From positions 620,001 to 684,000 of the forward strand of contig MU008153.1 in the NCBI GenBank assembly GCA_010909165.1: DNA of 64,000 nt, given 5' to 3'. Source of the stretch: Anthoceros angustus. Its lineage: Eukaryota > Streptophyta > Anthocerotopsida > Anthocerotales > Anthocerotaceae. Position 1 is the first letter of the stretch, and each line of letters opens with the position of its first letter. The position numbers were made by a program, and so were the translations under genes. The notes below the pieces were generated by a model that did no database searches, was not told where the DNA came from, and worked only from the letters and a program-made list of their open reading frames with translations. Below, one piece after another: positions 38,364 through 50,098 of this stretch.

Positions 38364-38926
38364 GGTTTCGAGTCTGTCTACCTCAACGAGAAGCTCCAGA
38401 TCGGGCTCACCCCGCAGACATTCGAGGGCTACATCAAGCAGAGTCAGCGATGGGGTTCCGGAGCCATCCAGTTGTTTGCAGGAACGTGGAAGTCCATGCT
38501 GGGATGGGGATGGAACAACGACCTCAACCTGGTGCTGAAGCTGCTCCTCGTTCTTGCAGACTGGCAGTGGGTACTACTATGTCTCCATCGTCAACATGAC
38601 TCTCATGGGAGTGCTGTTGAGCACCCTATAATATGGCGGCTGCAATGGATCTTGGTTGTTCCTACCAGCAATATCGATCATGCTGCAGGCGGCCAGAGCA
38701 ACCAGTCAGTTTCAACACGTATTCAGGGGAAGTCAGGCATGTGACGTTCCATCTGATTTATTCTGCAGTAGTGTTGACAATGGTGCTATGGCGGGGGTTT
38801 CAGACCTTCTGCAACTACGGCCTTCTGGACTGGAGAGGGAGCTTGTTCCTGATCGGCCTGTCCATGTTCCTGCTCTGCTCTGTGCCGCACATGATGTGTC
38901 CTGCCATGTACATCCTGTCTCCATGA
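38364..38926 (+). pseudogene. Truncated, deleted CSL gene copy
   Basis: Sense remnants of the CSL gene: YLNEKLQIGLTP, a QRW-type motif (SQRWGSGAIQ), SIVNMTLMGVLLST, then a deletion to NIDHAAGGQSNQS and on to LCSVPHMMCPAMYILSP. It lacks the N-terminus, the DDG and DxD motifs and an internal stretch of roughly 100 residues; small indels break the frame. It lies about 740 bp from the 3' end of the intact gene in opposite orientation. Confidence 0.85.
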
Positions 38927-38999
38927 AATTATGTTCACTATAATCAACGCAACATTTGAAAATCAACAATTTTTGGGTATCATTGATCGATGTGGGTTA

Positions 39000-39340
39000 G
39001 TAACACTTCGCGCAAGTTGTGCATGACAACTCAGAAAATCTTGCGCATTATCAACTTGTCATCCGACAGTGTGGCTTTTATTCAAAGAATGGTATACAGT
39101 ACATTTGTGTTGCATCCGCAACTATAGACAGCAGCCTCTGGAAGTACTCAAGCTAGCTCGCAATAATTTTAACCTCTTTGTGCTCCCGGCAACAACAGGA
39201 AGTCGAGCCACCATTTCCCATCTAGCAAATCCATGTGCCAGACTCCAGTCTACCACCACATTACAGGGTAGTCTGGATTCTTTCAATTCCACTGCCCAGA
39301 CTGCAAAGTTCTGAGGACAACTTCACATCATAAGTTCACC
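39000..39340. repeat. Third copy of the 33440/35550 repeat
   Basis: It lies between the CSL pseudogene and the intact CSL gene and probably started as CSL 3'-flanking sequence that was copied with CSL fragments to 33.4 and 35.6 kb. Confidence 0.6.
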
Positions 39341-39662
39341 ACTTCTCCGTCGAGACAGCAACGTCCTGTGGGCGAAGATGGGGAAGCTTGATACCTTGAG
39401 TTGCATGTGGAAAGGAGTGCTGTGCGCACCGTGGTGTGTTCCCGTCGAGCAAGGTCCTCCTACACTCCTTATTTGCACAACTGATGATGAGACTGTAAGT
39501 TGGTAGGAGGGCAACTACTGACCTGTCGTCAAAGTCATCTGGTCCTGTTCCTGACTGCAGAGCCTTCAGAATCGATAGTTTCGGGCTGGAGAAACAACAT
39601 ATTAGCTAGCATCACACTATCTGGATGCTTAGGCCTGGATGAGCCATGCATGGCCTGTTTCC

Positions 39663-42005
39663 TCAGAACGATCCACCTTCACAGAACTCCACATCCAAGC
39701 CAGTGTTAATGACATATAGCACCCCAGTCCAGAAAACTAGGACGAAGACGGACATCCCCTCATAAATGTAGACCGTCCAATGCCATGTGGGCATGCCGTC
39801 TCCCTGGTTGAAACGGGGCACCCCATCAGCATCATACCGCAACAATGACCGTCGCTGCGTAGGCTTGTAATTTCGAGGAGACAGGATGTACATGACAGGA
39901 CACAACATGTGAAGCACAGTGCTGAGCAGGAACATGGACAGGCCAATCAGGAAGAAGCTTTCCCTGCAGTCCAGAAGGCCGTAGTTGCTGAAGGTCTGAA
40001 ACCCCCGCCATAACACCACTGTCACCACAACAGCAGAGTAAAGAAGGTGGAACTTCACATGCCTGAGTTCCCCTAAATACGTGTTGAAGACAGACTGGTT
40101 GCTCTGGCCGCCTGCAGCACGGTCGATATTGCTGGTAGGAACAAAAGTGAAGGTGGAGTTCCAGGAGAAGATGGATTGCAACACCATCCTGAAGAAGAAG
40201 GGAGTCATCCACCAGAAATGGGACTCATCCCGGTTCCTGCTCAGAATGGACTGCGGCACCGGCAACCAGAGCGAGATCCATTGCAGCCGCCATACCACAA
40301 GAGTCACAGCAAGGTATGAAATCAAGCGCCGGTTGTCATCAGCATCGCCCACTGTGAGGTTGAGGTGGAAAGCTAGGGTGCTCAAGAGCACTCCCATGAG
40401 AGTCATGTTCACGATGGAGACAAAATAGTACCCAGTCTGCCAGACAAAGAGCAGCTTCATCACCAGGTTGAGGTTGCTGTTCCATCCCAGCATGGTCTTC
40501 CACGTTGCTACAAACTGCTGGATGGCTCCCAAACCCCATCGCTGCCTCTGCTTGATGTAGCCCTCGAATGTCCAGGGGGTGAGCCCGATCTGGAGCTTCT
40601 CGTTGAGGTAGACAGACTTGAAACCTTGGTTGAACAGAGCGAATGCAGTCATGGTATCCTCCGTAATGGACTGAGGCTGGAATCCCCCAATCACATTCAG
40701 ATGCTTCCTCCGGAACACAGCCCCCGTGCCTATGCAGTTTGCGGTTCCCAAACTGTCCCTGTGCACCAGAACTCTCTCGTACCCCATCATGCACGAGTCG
40801 TTGAGAGGATCCCCTGGAGGCAAGTTGTAGAAGGATTGCGGCACCTGGACAAAGGAGACCTGCGGAGAGTCGATGATGTGAGGCATGAGCCGGCGCAGAA
40901 AGGTCGGGTGCAGAATCATGTCGGCGTCCATCATCACCACGTACTCCGCATTGGAATGCTCCAGCCCGAAGTTGAGATTCCCGCACTTGAAGTTGTGCGG
41001 TACTCCTGGTACCTGCAACATTCAATTGAACCAGTCTGAGAATACATTGATTCCATCACAGCACACGGCAATCAACATCACTTTCGCTTCTTTCCTTCTG
41101 CGTAGATCTCTAACGGCAGCTGGGCAGCAGCAATTCCTCCACCCCATCAACAACTGTCATCCTTTGTTTGCGAATCCGGCAGGACAGCTCAAACTTTTGC
41201 AGGACAACTCAAACTTTTGCAGGACCCTGACAGTGCTTCATGAAGCCTTCAAGCACCTATCATTCTCAGCAAAAGACAAAGATCCTGGAGATGGGCAGTC
41301 GAGATTCAAGCATTCACTATCGCCCACAAAAGCCAGAATTCATGGAGCAGGACGAACAGTGTATACCTTCTTCCTTCGGAGATACGCAACCTGGCCTCCG
41401 GTCTCCACTTGCAAGGCCTCACAGAAAGCTCTGAGCTCGTCATCAACGCCGTCGTCAAGCACAAGCACTTTGAGGCGGTCCTTGGGATAATGCATGGCCA
41501 GGGCGGCTCGGATGCTCTCCTTGGGGACATCCGTGGGCTCGTTACAGCAAGGCAGCAGAACGTGCACGGTCGGGTAGCTCTTCCCCTTCAACGAGAGCTC
41601 GGGGCGAAAGCTCGGGGGAAGGAGATGATCCACAGCCGCGCACACCAGGGTGGTGAAGTAAACAAACTCGCAGCAGACTAACAGCAGGAGCCAAGGCGCC
41701 TTCACGGCCTGATCCCACTCTCTGGAATACAATCCCACCTTGAACGCCAGGTAGTTGGAGTTGGCAGCAATCTGGGCCACCATGAGGAAGCTGGTGAAAA
41801 TGTACATCACAACCTTCCGCTGGTACGTGTTCCGATCCGCGCCTGCCTTCCAGTTCGGCAACGACCCATTGCCGAGCTTGGATCCGTCCTTGTCCGTCCC
41901 CGCGGAATACAGCAAGAACTCGGAGTCTTGGTCTTCCTCCTCTTCCTCCCATTTGGTGTCCTTCTCCCCTGGGCCGTGCCTCAGGGCCAGCTGCGCCAAC
42001 CGCAT
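39663..42005 (-). CDS. Cellulose-synthase-like glycosyltransferase (GT2)
   Basis: Exons 42005-41367 and 41012-39663 (phase 0) give 662 residues. A membrane enzyme of family GT2 that should polymerise a beta-linked polysaccharide from a nucleotide sugar at the plasma membrane or Golgi. Two N-terminal membrane spans are followed by the cytosolic catalytic region with VLDDGVDD, MMDADMIL, SITEDTMT and QRQRWGLGAIQ (the D, DxD, TED and QxxRW signature), then about five or six C-terminal spans. No RING zinc finger is present and the protein is far shorter than plant CesA. Clade is unresolved; QRQRW and the short length point away from CesA. An in-frame upstream ATG at 42107 would add 34 residues. 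Two broken copies lie at 36.1 and 38.4 kb. Confidence 0.85.
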
Positions 42006-42373
42006 CTTGCTCGTCTCTCTCAATCCCAATAAATCACGCTGCAATGCGCAGCAGATAGCAAGCTGCAAATGCGCAGCAGATACAGATACAGAAGGTCTCG
42101 CTCGCACTCAGCAGTCTACCACACCGAGCCTCCAAACTAGCCGGATCGTATTCACAACCACGGATCCAGATTTGTGATCAAGAAGCAGGGTCTTCTCAAG
42201 TTCTCACACACCGATCCTCGGATCCACAGCCCACAAAAATGAATTCGATTCCCTACCGCCTCATCTCTACAGCAGATCCCGGATCAATAACACCGAACGA
42301 AGCCGCAATGCTGTGCATTCAGAGCTTGGTGCGGATGCATCAATGCAATGCACTCACGAGATGGACTCTACCT

Positions 42374-42451
42374 TTCAGGCTATCACCTAGCGCAACAGCC
42401 AAACTTGCTACTTTCAGGCTATCACCTAGCGCAACAGCCAAACTTGCTACA
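42374..42451. repeat. 39-bp tandem duplication
   Basis: 'tttcaggctatcacctagcg' begins at about 42374 and again 39 bp later; the copies appear identical. Confidence 0.85.
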
Positions 42452-42559
42452 TAGATACATCAGCTATGAAGAATGATAGATAGATAGATGGATAGATTGC
42501 AACGTCCTGCGAGGACAAGAAGAACGGCAGCCCAACCCACAATGCGATTTCGCTGGCTG

Positions 42560-42660
42560 GCCTCCTTTCCTTCCTCTTCCTCTTCCTCTTCCTCTTCCCC
42601 TTCCTCTTCCTCCACTACTTCTCCTTCTCTTCCCCCTCCCGCTCCCGCTCCCGCTCGAGA
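42560..42660. repeat. Pyrimidine tract upstream of CSL
   Basis: 'ttcctcttcctcttcc' hexamer repeats on the plus strand, i.e. a GA-rich tract about 550-650 bp upstream of the CSL start on its own strand. GA tracts of this kind are common in plant promoters and 5' UTRs. Confidence 0.7.
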
Positions 42661-42699
42661 GCTCGAGAGCTCGAGAAGGCGAGCTCTCCGCGTTCAGAC

Positions 42700-45057
42700 C
42701 CCGCTTTGTGTGCGCCTGGGCTGGCCGATCTGGTGGTCAGCGTGATAGGCGCTCGGCAAGCTGTACTGTAGCCAGTCCAGCCAGGCTTGCACGGCGCCCG
42801 GCTCTGCCCGCAGTCGGCTTTCTCGGCGTCGAGGCCGTGTTTTGCCGATGCCAGCTTGTCTGGCTGAGGATGGCCGTTGTTTCTGGAGTCAACTGTGTAC
42901 TGTTCCGTGTAAGATGTTATTCAATTCACTCCCCTCGAGAAAGGAAAAAGAAAATCTTGACAGCTTGAATCACAGGCTGCAGTCTGCAGCCACACTGGCA
43001 GCCCCATGCCCCGATTAGCTGTATGCTGGGAGATACTCCTGTAATGCAAGCTTTGAAAGGGGCGGCATATAATACGAGCGTTTTTGAAGCTTTCAGCAAC
43101 TTACCAAAACAGAATAGTATGGTATAGTCGGTGCCCACGTCTGCTCCTACGTGTATCAACCCCCTGAAAGGCGACAATGTGGCCTAGCAAAACGGGGGAC
43201 TTGCTCTTGGTCGACATGCTTGCCCTTCAGCTAACCTAGGCGAACAGCCCCGATTGCTTTACTCCTCTGCTGTATCGAGGCATCGAGCCGTGGACATTTG
43301 CTGAATCGGCTCAATTAGTGAACTTGGAATCCAAGCAAAAAACATTTGCACATGGTAACAGTAAAAGGAGATTTTGAGGGAATTGGGAGTACACTATCCC
43401 TCCTTATCTCACCATGAAATGTAGGCCGTGTGTGTACCGTCCCTTATCTGTCGGTGAAGTACGCGATTATTCACACATGTGGACGAGGCGGGATTCCCAG
43501 ATTCCGGATGTCAGGCTGTATGTAGCCTGCTGGGGCTTGTTGCTGCTGCCTCTTCTGCATATGATATGTATCGCAGTATCTACATCGGGTAAATGGTGTG
43601 GTGTTGTCTGTGAAAATCTATTTGGCAAACCGGCATAAGCTTCTAGCAAGAGCCCGGGTGTCAGCCTCCCCGCATTTGCAATTTGCATAGCGTTGCTAAT
43701 GCAATAAAACGTGGTATGAGCCAACTGTTCTCCTATTCGCCGGCAGGGATTCCGGAAACCTGTATAGAAACGCACAGGAATGGGCCACCACACACATACT
43801 AATACGAGTGCGATGCCTGGTAGAGGCACGCCACAAAGCCCACCGAACACATGAAACGAACTGGTCCGTCAACATTGCCAGACTGCTGGATGTGAGCCGA
43901 AATAGCAAGTTGCGGAAAAGCGCCAATGGGACTGGGAAATTTGGAAGGTAGCACCTGAGAAATGACCGCTCACCTCTTGACCTGACCTGGGACGTGACCA
44001 GCTGTCGGAAGAAGACGCTGATGGCGGGCATAGGCTTGACGATGTTGATACCTTCGCCGACGGGAAGGTGGGTTCGAACATGGGCATAGCTGGCCCATCT
44101 CAGTCTACCACGAGACTGGATACGACAGGTGTGGGGCTGGCTCTCCACTGTGCTCGAGCTGGCCTCAATCGCAAAAGCAAAGCTCGCATCGGCATGGTAT
44201 CAACAGGAGGGCCCCTCCCGACTCCATCATAGATCTCTCTGGCAAGCACACACCGACTATGTTAGAGACCCCCGGGCCTGGCCACCCTGGACATGGTCTG
44301 TACTTCTAACTGGTTTACGAAATGCAAACTAAAGTAGCAAGAGTGGCGCCAGGTGCACCTGTATGTGCTTCCGTGCTCGTCTGGGCAACAGCTTTCCATG
44401 GCTGGCACCTCACTTCAGAAGTGACTGCAGGTGGAGAAGCGACGAGGCCTACGGTCCCCTCGGGTCACTGGATCACATGGCAGGCGTTACCGAAAGCACC
44501 CCCCGTGCGAGATACTTCGGTTCCGATGGGTAACACCTGCACGAGTCTCCACCTCCATGGCTCTCCTATATGATATAATAACATATAATGTAGTTTCTGA
44601 CTCTGATTGGGTGTCCCCACACGTTTGCTTCACAGGAAGTTCCCCACAGTAGGTCACCATGGGCATGGCATTTCCCTGGGGTCGACACTGGGAAAAAGCG
44701 CCATAGTTTCTGGAACTCATAGTTTGGGTGTCCCCACATGTTGCTTTGCAGGAAGTTCCCCAGAGGAGCTCGCCATGGGCATGTCATTTCCCTGTGTGTG
44801 AACGCTGTGAAAAAGCGCCTGCCAAAAACACGAGGAGGAAGCACTTGGTTGACAACAAGAGAGGGCAGACACACTGAATCACCATCTCTCTCTATGGCTG
44901 ACCTTCCTTTCCAGAACAGAGCACATGACGATACCCTTCCCATCGCACTCGGGCAGAAGTTTGCTAGGACAGTCACCTTTAATTGCGAGCTTTATTGATC
45001 AGCCACTGGTTCCACCGGGCTCCAGAGGGCTTTGACAGCCATGGCTTCCACCGGGCT
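42700..45057. other. Intergenic between CSL and ABCF3
   Basis: No supported gene. Contains a 117-bp duplication (44609-44825) and the ABCF3 3' UTR. Confidence 0.5.
44609..44825. repeat. 117-bp tandem duplication
   Basis: 'gggtgtccccaca' begins at 44609 and 44726. Later shared phrases are 'caggaagttcccca', 'ccatgggcatg' and 'gaaaaagcgcc'. The copies differ by about 15-20 percent. Confidence 0.8.
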
Positions 45058-47265
45058 CTAGAGGGCTTTGAGTGTTTTCTTGTACTCCTGAAATGTACCG
45101 TGGAATGCTGTTGCTTTACCTTCAGAGATTACCCAGAGTTCATCCACACTGCCAGAGATAAGATGCTCATCGTGACTGATCATCAGCACCCCTCCCTGAA
45201 AGAGATTGAGCCCCGCAATGAGCGCCTCCACGGCATCCAAGTCCAAGTGATTGGACGGCTCGTCGAGAAGAAGGATGTGTGGCTTGTTGAAGGTGATTTT
45301 GGCGAAGGCAACACGACTTTTCTGGCCACCAGAGAGGGTGTACATGGGCTGGAGGGCCAGGTTACCTGAGATACCGAATGAGCCCAAGTGGGAACGAAGC
45401 TTTTGCTCCACAGATCCGGGGAAGCAACTTGCCATGTAGAGCAAAGGGGTGGAAGACAGGTCGAGTCCGTCCACGTGATGCTGGCTGAAGACCGCCATTC
45501 TCACCTTGGCCGACCTGAAAACAGTACCTGAAATTGGCTCCAGCTCGCCGGAGATGAGCTTCAACAGAGTGGACTTCCCAATGCCGTTAGGACCGACCAT
45601 GGCCAGACGGCTGTCCAGGTCCAAACCGAAGTTGAGGTCCTTGAAGAGAACAGGACCGCCTGGATATGCGAAAGAGGCATCACTGAAGCTGATGATAGGA
45701 GCACTAGGCTTGTCATCTGGTGTCGGGAACTCGAACTTGTAGTCCGGATCATTCACCACAGCGTCCACATGCCCGATCCTCTCCAGCGCCTTAATCCTGG
45801 ACTGAACCAGGGCTGCCCGCTTAGCATTGTACCGGAACTTGTCCACGAACGCCTGAATGTGAGCCCGGGTGCGCTCATTGGCTTCGTGCGCCTTCTGCTG
45901 ATTCCGCAGACGCTCATCCCTGGTGCGCTCAAATGTGTCATAGTCCCCCTTGTACGTCACCAGCTTCTGCTGATGAAGATGCAGAATATCCGTCACCACA
46001 GAATTCAGAAACTCTCTCGCATGAGACACCACAATCAGAGTCTTTGGCCACTTCACCAAATAAGTCTCCAGCCACAACACGGCGTGCAAGTCCAGGTGAT
46101 TGGTCGGCTCATCGAGAAGAAGCAAATCCGGCTCCACAAACAAAGCCCGGGCCAGAGCCACCCGCATCCTCCACCCTCCGGAGAATGTCCTGGTCGACCT
46201 AGCCTGCATCCCCGCATCAAAACTCAAACCGGCAAGAATGGATGCCGCACGCGCCTCCGCCGAGTAAGCATCGATAAGCTCCAACCTCTTGTAGATCTGC
46301 TCCAATCTGGCCGACACAGCGTCCTTCTCCTTCTCTTCCTCCTTTCCCTCCTCCCCGTTGGCCAGATCCGCCGCCTTCTGCCGCGGCTCCGCCCCGCTCC
46401 CAGTCTCCCTCTGCTGCGCTACCAGCCTAGCCTCCTCCTCCAGCAGCTGCGTCCTCTCGATATCCGAGCTCAACACGCACTGCAACACCGTTGTGTCATC
46501 TCCTACCACCTCCTGCTCCACATGCAAGATCTGGCAGTTCTTCGGGATCCCGTCGATCGCATGCTGCGCCATATGCTTCAAGAAGGTGGTCTTCCCGGTC
46601 CCGTTCCTCCCGACTAGGCCATACCGCCGGCCGTATGCCAGCGTCACGGTGCCCTCGTTGATTAGCTCCTTCCCTCCCATGGAGATGGTAAAATTCTCCA
46701 ACCTAATGTCCTTCGGCACGCTTCCCTCCCCGACTCCGCCATGATTCACCAGCACCGCCGGCATCCCTACCACCGCCGCCTCCGCCGCTGCCAGATGCGC
46801 CTGGTAATCTGCCTGCCGCTGCCGCTCCTCCTTCCGCCTCCTCCTTTCAAGCTTCAGCCGCTCCCGCTCCGACACCTGCGGCGTCCCGGCCCCCTGCTCC
46901 GGCCTGCCTGCCAATCCGCTCTCCCGCATCCCGTCCGACATCCGCACAGGCGCAGCCAGGCTGCGGTAACCTCCCCTGGCGGCGCCATTCCTGCCTGCGA
47001 ATTTCTGCGACCATGTCGCACAGACTTCCCTCGCCTCTGCATCATCCTGCACGCACTCTGCAGCCACCAGCAGCGGCCCCAGCGCTTCCAGCGCCAATTC
47101 TCCTTCCCATCCGAAGTCGAACGCCTCGTCCTGAAGCACCCGGATGATGTAGTCGATGATGATCTCGTCCACCTGCTCCGCTTTCTTCCCCAGCACCTCG
47201 TACACGCCTTTCTCCACCATCTCGTCCCGCAGCGGAGCTGCCGAACTCGGCATTGGAACCGGCAT
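45058..47265 (-). CDS. ABCF3: ABCF3/GCN20-type ABC ATPase
   Basis: Soluble twin-ATPase protein without membrane spans. GCN20/ABCF3 proteins act with GCN1 on ribosomes in translation control and, in plants, in stress and root growth. One uninterrupted frame gives 735 residues from ATG 47265; the frame opens at 47334, but the Met at 47265 fits the family better. The N-terminal GCN1-binding-type region (VLGKKAEQVDEIIIDYI) and the 'RSLAAPVRM' segment are typical. NBD1: Walker A GRNGTGKTT, signature FSGGWRMR, Walker B LLLLDEPTNHLD. NBD2: GPNGIGKST, LSGGQKSR, ILLLDEPSNHLD. A linker with alternating charge separates them. An Asp/Glu/Lys-rich insert (GEEGKEEEKEKD) lies in NBD1. The lack of introns is notable beside its intron-rich neighbours. 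Confidence 0.95.
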   Translation of the reverse strand: MPVPMPSSAAPLRDEMVEKGVYEVLGKKAEQVDEIIIDYIIRVLQDEAFDFGWEGELALEALGPLLVAAECVQDDAEAREVCATWSQKFAGRNGAARGGYRSLAAPVRMSDGMRESGLAGRPEQGAGTPQVSERERLKLERRRRKEERQRQADYQAHLAAAEAAVVGMPAVLVNHGGVGEGSVPKDIRLENFTISMGGKELINEGTVTLAYGRRYGLVGRNGTGKTTFLKHMAQHAIDGIPKNCQILHVEQEVVGDDTTVLQCVLSSDIERTQLLEEEARLVAQQRETGSGAEPRQKAADLANGEEGKEEEKEKDAVSARLEQIYKRLELIDAYSAEARAASILAGLSFDAGMQARSTRTFSGGWRMRVALARALFVEPDLLLLDEPTNHLDLHAVLWLETYLVKWPKTLIVVSHAREFLNSVVTDILHLHQQKLVTYKGDYDTFERTRDERLRNQQKAHEANERTRAHIQAFVDKFRYNAKRAALVQSRIKALERIGHVDAVVNDPDYKFEFPTPDDKPSAPIISFSDASFAYPGGPVLFKDLNFGLDLDSRLAMVGPNGIGKSTLLKLISGELEPISGTVFRSAKVRMAVFSQHHVDGLDLSSTPLLYMASCFPGSVEQKLRSHLGSFGISGNLALQPMYTLSGGQKSRVAFAKITFNKPHILLLDEPSNHLDLDAVEALIAGLNLFQGGVLMISHDEHLISGSVDELWVISEGKATAFHGTFQEYKKTLKAL

Positions 47266-47667
47266 GGCTGCTCCCCTCAGTGATCCGATCGCTCGAATGC
47301 AGCCTTCTGTCACGCACACACAGCGCGCCTTCACGCTCCAACAATCTTCCCTAGGGCTGGAACGTCAGGTGACCGGCTACAGCGAAGATGACCGGCCGTA
47401 CAATATGTGGCCGGTTACTGGTTAAAGAATGTTATTTACATACATCTGTAGGTTTGCGGGTAACATTTTTTATGACAATCTGTACATGTCTGTTGGTCGA
47501 ACAAGAGAGCGAGTTTCAGGGTGCGTTGGAATCTGGGAAGTCCCAAGCCAAGCGAACAACGCCCTGCCCCTGTACAAGAACTGGGCAGCACAGACGGATT
47601 TTCAAGTAAGGGAACAGTTGTCTTGCTTGTGCAGGAGAGGCTTTCAGTCAGTGGAAGGAGAGCTAGT

Positions 47668-49451
47668 TTAAAAACTCACAGCATGATCCTTGTCGATGTT
47701 CTGGTGTCTCTGGATCACAGCCACCACGTCAACAGTGATAGTGCCATTCTGCCAACAGGAGTACAGATGAGTAAGGTTGCACAGAACTGGTAAGCAGTAT
47801 GAGATGACGTGATGTGAGGGAAGACATACCGGGCAAAGCAATGGTTCTAGGCTAATGCAGCACGTGGGAGTGGAGGATGGAGAATCGGTTCTGTCTGGAG
47901 GAGTGTCGAGGATGTGGTCGGCATCGGCACATTCGATGACATGGAGACTTTCTCCACCTACAAGGGCTCCAAGAACGGCTTTCCTCACCTGCCGCATGAG
48001 ATGGTTGGAAAATGGCTTCAGCACCCTCTGCTGGAAGGAAAATGGCTTCAGCACCCTTTCTGAGCCTTCTTTTGGTCTTGAATGGTGCTTACCTGGAAAG
48101 GCATGGCTGATACGTAGGCTTCTTCTATGCAGAAGTTCTGAGAGAGTGTGTGCTGGACCTGAACTTCCTCAGCCATCATCTGCAGCGAGGTGAAGAAGAG
48201 TGAGCTTCAGTTTTCCCGGTTGGATGTTGCAGCAAATATTGCACATGGGTACAGTAGAGAGAAGCACACTACCTCGTCGGGATCAGAGTTGGCAAAGTCC
48301 TGGTGCTCGCGGTGGCTCTTCTCAGCCAGCCCAGCAATAGCTTCCATCTGCAGTCAAGTATTTGAGACCCTGGATGAGGCTCGATAGGATGGATCACCAT
48401 GAAGGAGCTCATATTTGACATGCTGGACAGAGAAACAACATGAATCTTGTGGCGGAAGTGAACAGACTTACGAGATAACCGAACAGCAGGCCAGTGTTGT
48501 GATTTGAGCATGCAATGGCCATGATGTCTCTGCATAATCAAAATAACCTTAGAATTTCTGAGGTCGTAAAGCAGCCAAACAAGAACTTGGTAGTGAGAGG
48601 CCCTTCAACTCTGACATGCCTGAGGACTTTGGGATCTGAAGAACGTCGCCATAGTAGCTGGTCGACGGCCTTGGATGTTAAGGACTGCACATTGCCGAAC
48701 ATACATGACCATTAGGCTAATCGGCACATGGGCAAGCACGAGAACGAGCAGTAGCTACTAGCAAACATGAAGACAGCACCATCAGCTGTCCTTTCCTTTA
48801 CCAGAAGAAATGCTTGTTGCTCCAAAGTGAGACGCGGATTTATGAAGACCTGAGAGTGGAATCAGATAAAAAGCATTCTCGTGAATCATGTGCTCATGGA
48901 TGAAGCAAGAAACAGCTTATGCTGCAACCAATTGCGTATGTTGCAAGGACAACAGCTAGGTGAAAGCTCCCCGTACCATGAAATTCCAGAGTCTGCACAT
49001 CACCCAGTGTCCAGAGGTCGCGATATGCACACAATCAGCTGAACTGTTAGGACAACTGTAGTTCCACAGGGTTCCCAAACAATCTCCGACTCCCAGAATG
49101 TGAAAGCAGCAGAGACTAACCTCCGCACGACAAATCGCACACTCCATTGCTTGAACACGCCAGAGACCCTGACGATCTGAGAATACCCAGAACAGGACGA
49201 TGTCAGATGCGTGCAGTCTTTCACTCATTGATGGTATGGAACACGGAAGGAACCCACAAAGGAAGACATACCTCGTCATACACGGTGAACAAGGCAAATT
49301 CTACGACACCAAGCACTGGTTCTGCAAACAGGTTGCCTGTTAGCCGAATACATGAGCAATCCTCTCGCAATTCAGCCCGATCCTCAGAGTCTGGATGGCT
49401 TTCCGAGAGCGAATTATTGCGGGATCGGAAGATCAAGAAGTCTGGGGCCAT
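47668..49451 (-). CDS. Unrecognised 10-exon gene
   Basis: No family recognised. Candidate exons (minus): 49451-49272, 49176-49121, 48992-48977, 48849-48802, 48684-48548, 48529-48472, 48347-48273, 48179-48093, 47988-47830, 47748-47668. Every junction is GT-AG and all phases agree, giving 298 residues, which is unlikely by chance. Readable stretches: GVVEFALFTVYDE, VRVEGPLTTKFLFGCF, SNHNTGLLFGYL, VRKAVLGALVGGESLHVI and NGTITVDVVAVIQR. Composition is that of a globular soluble protein; no signal peptide or membrane span. The 16-bp third exon is the weakest part. Exon 10 could instead end at a GTGAGT donor, with a further exon to the left. It lies between ABCF3 and the AAGAB-like gene on the same strand. 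Confidence 0.6.
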
Positions 49452-50098
49452 TTCTGGCCCCCGACAATGCTAAGACAGCCTTTATTCACAAATGCAGGTC
49501 AGTTGCTGTCATTGGCTGTAATGCTGCATTTGCTGTTATTGGTTGTAACAGAATGCCAGGCTCTTGGACTTCTCTAAATTTAGGAGACGTCCAATGCTCT
49601 GATTGGAGGCTTTCTAAAGACACGACACCGATCACTCATAATCCAGCCTATCAAGCTGCGTAATATAATGGTGGGTTGTAGCCTTTGCAGTGTGGCCAAT
49701 GGCGTTCGAAGATGTGCAGGAATATCTCTGGACAATATAGCTATGGACGTGTATCACTGGAAAGCCTAGCCATGCCAGTCTATCTCTGGAAGGCATAGCC
49801 ACGAAAGTCTCTGGAACATGGCAACGGAGGTCTATCTCTGGAAAACATAGCTATGCACTGGCCTGGGCTTCCCTGATTCGCAATCACATATGAATGAACG
49901 TTGACTACTTGGTTCAATCACACAACTACGGAAAACATAGCTGTGGAAGACCCAATGAACTACTTATTTCAATCACACCTATGGAAGATATCCACCCGTA
50001 TGAATCTTCTCTTTCTGTTTGTACTGGAGCAAGGAACTGCGCAGGCAACTGTCTGGAAGAAACATTTTCTGTTCTGAGGATCTGAAAGCATTTCTCTG
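49452..50098. other. Spacer with degenerate short repeats
   Basis: Contains the 49727-49856 repeat; otherwise the promoter of the unrecognised gene and the 3' UTR of the AAGAB-like gene. Confidence 0.5.
49727..49856. repeat. 25-30 bp degenerate tandem repeat
   Basis: 'tctctggaaggcatagcc'-like units recur at about 49727, 49757, 49784, 49808 and 49834, with an outlier near 49930. Confidence 0.7.

Noticed and set aside
45769-46617. 282-residue plus-strand frame
   Set aside because: Antisense of ABCF3, whose motifs are unambiguous on the minus strand.
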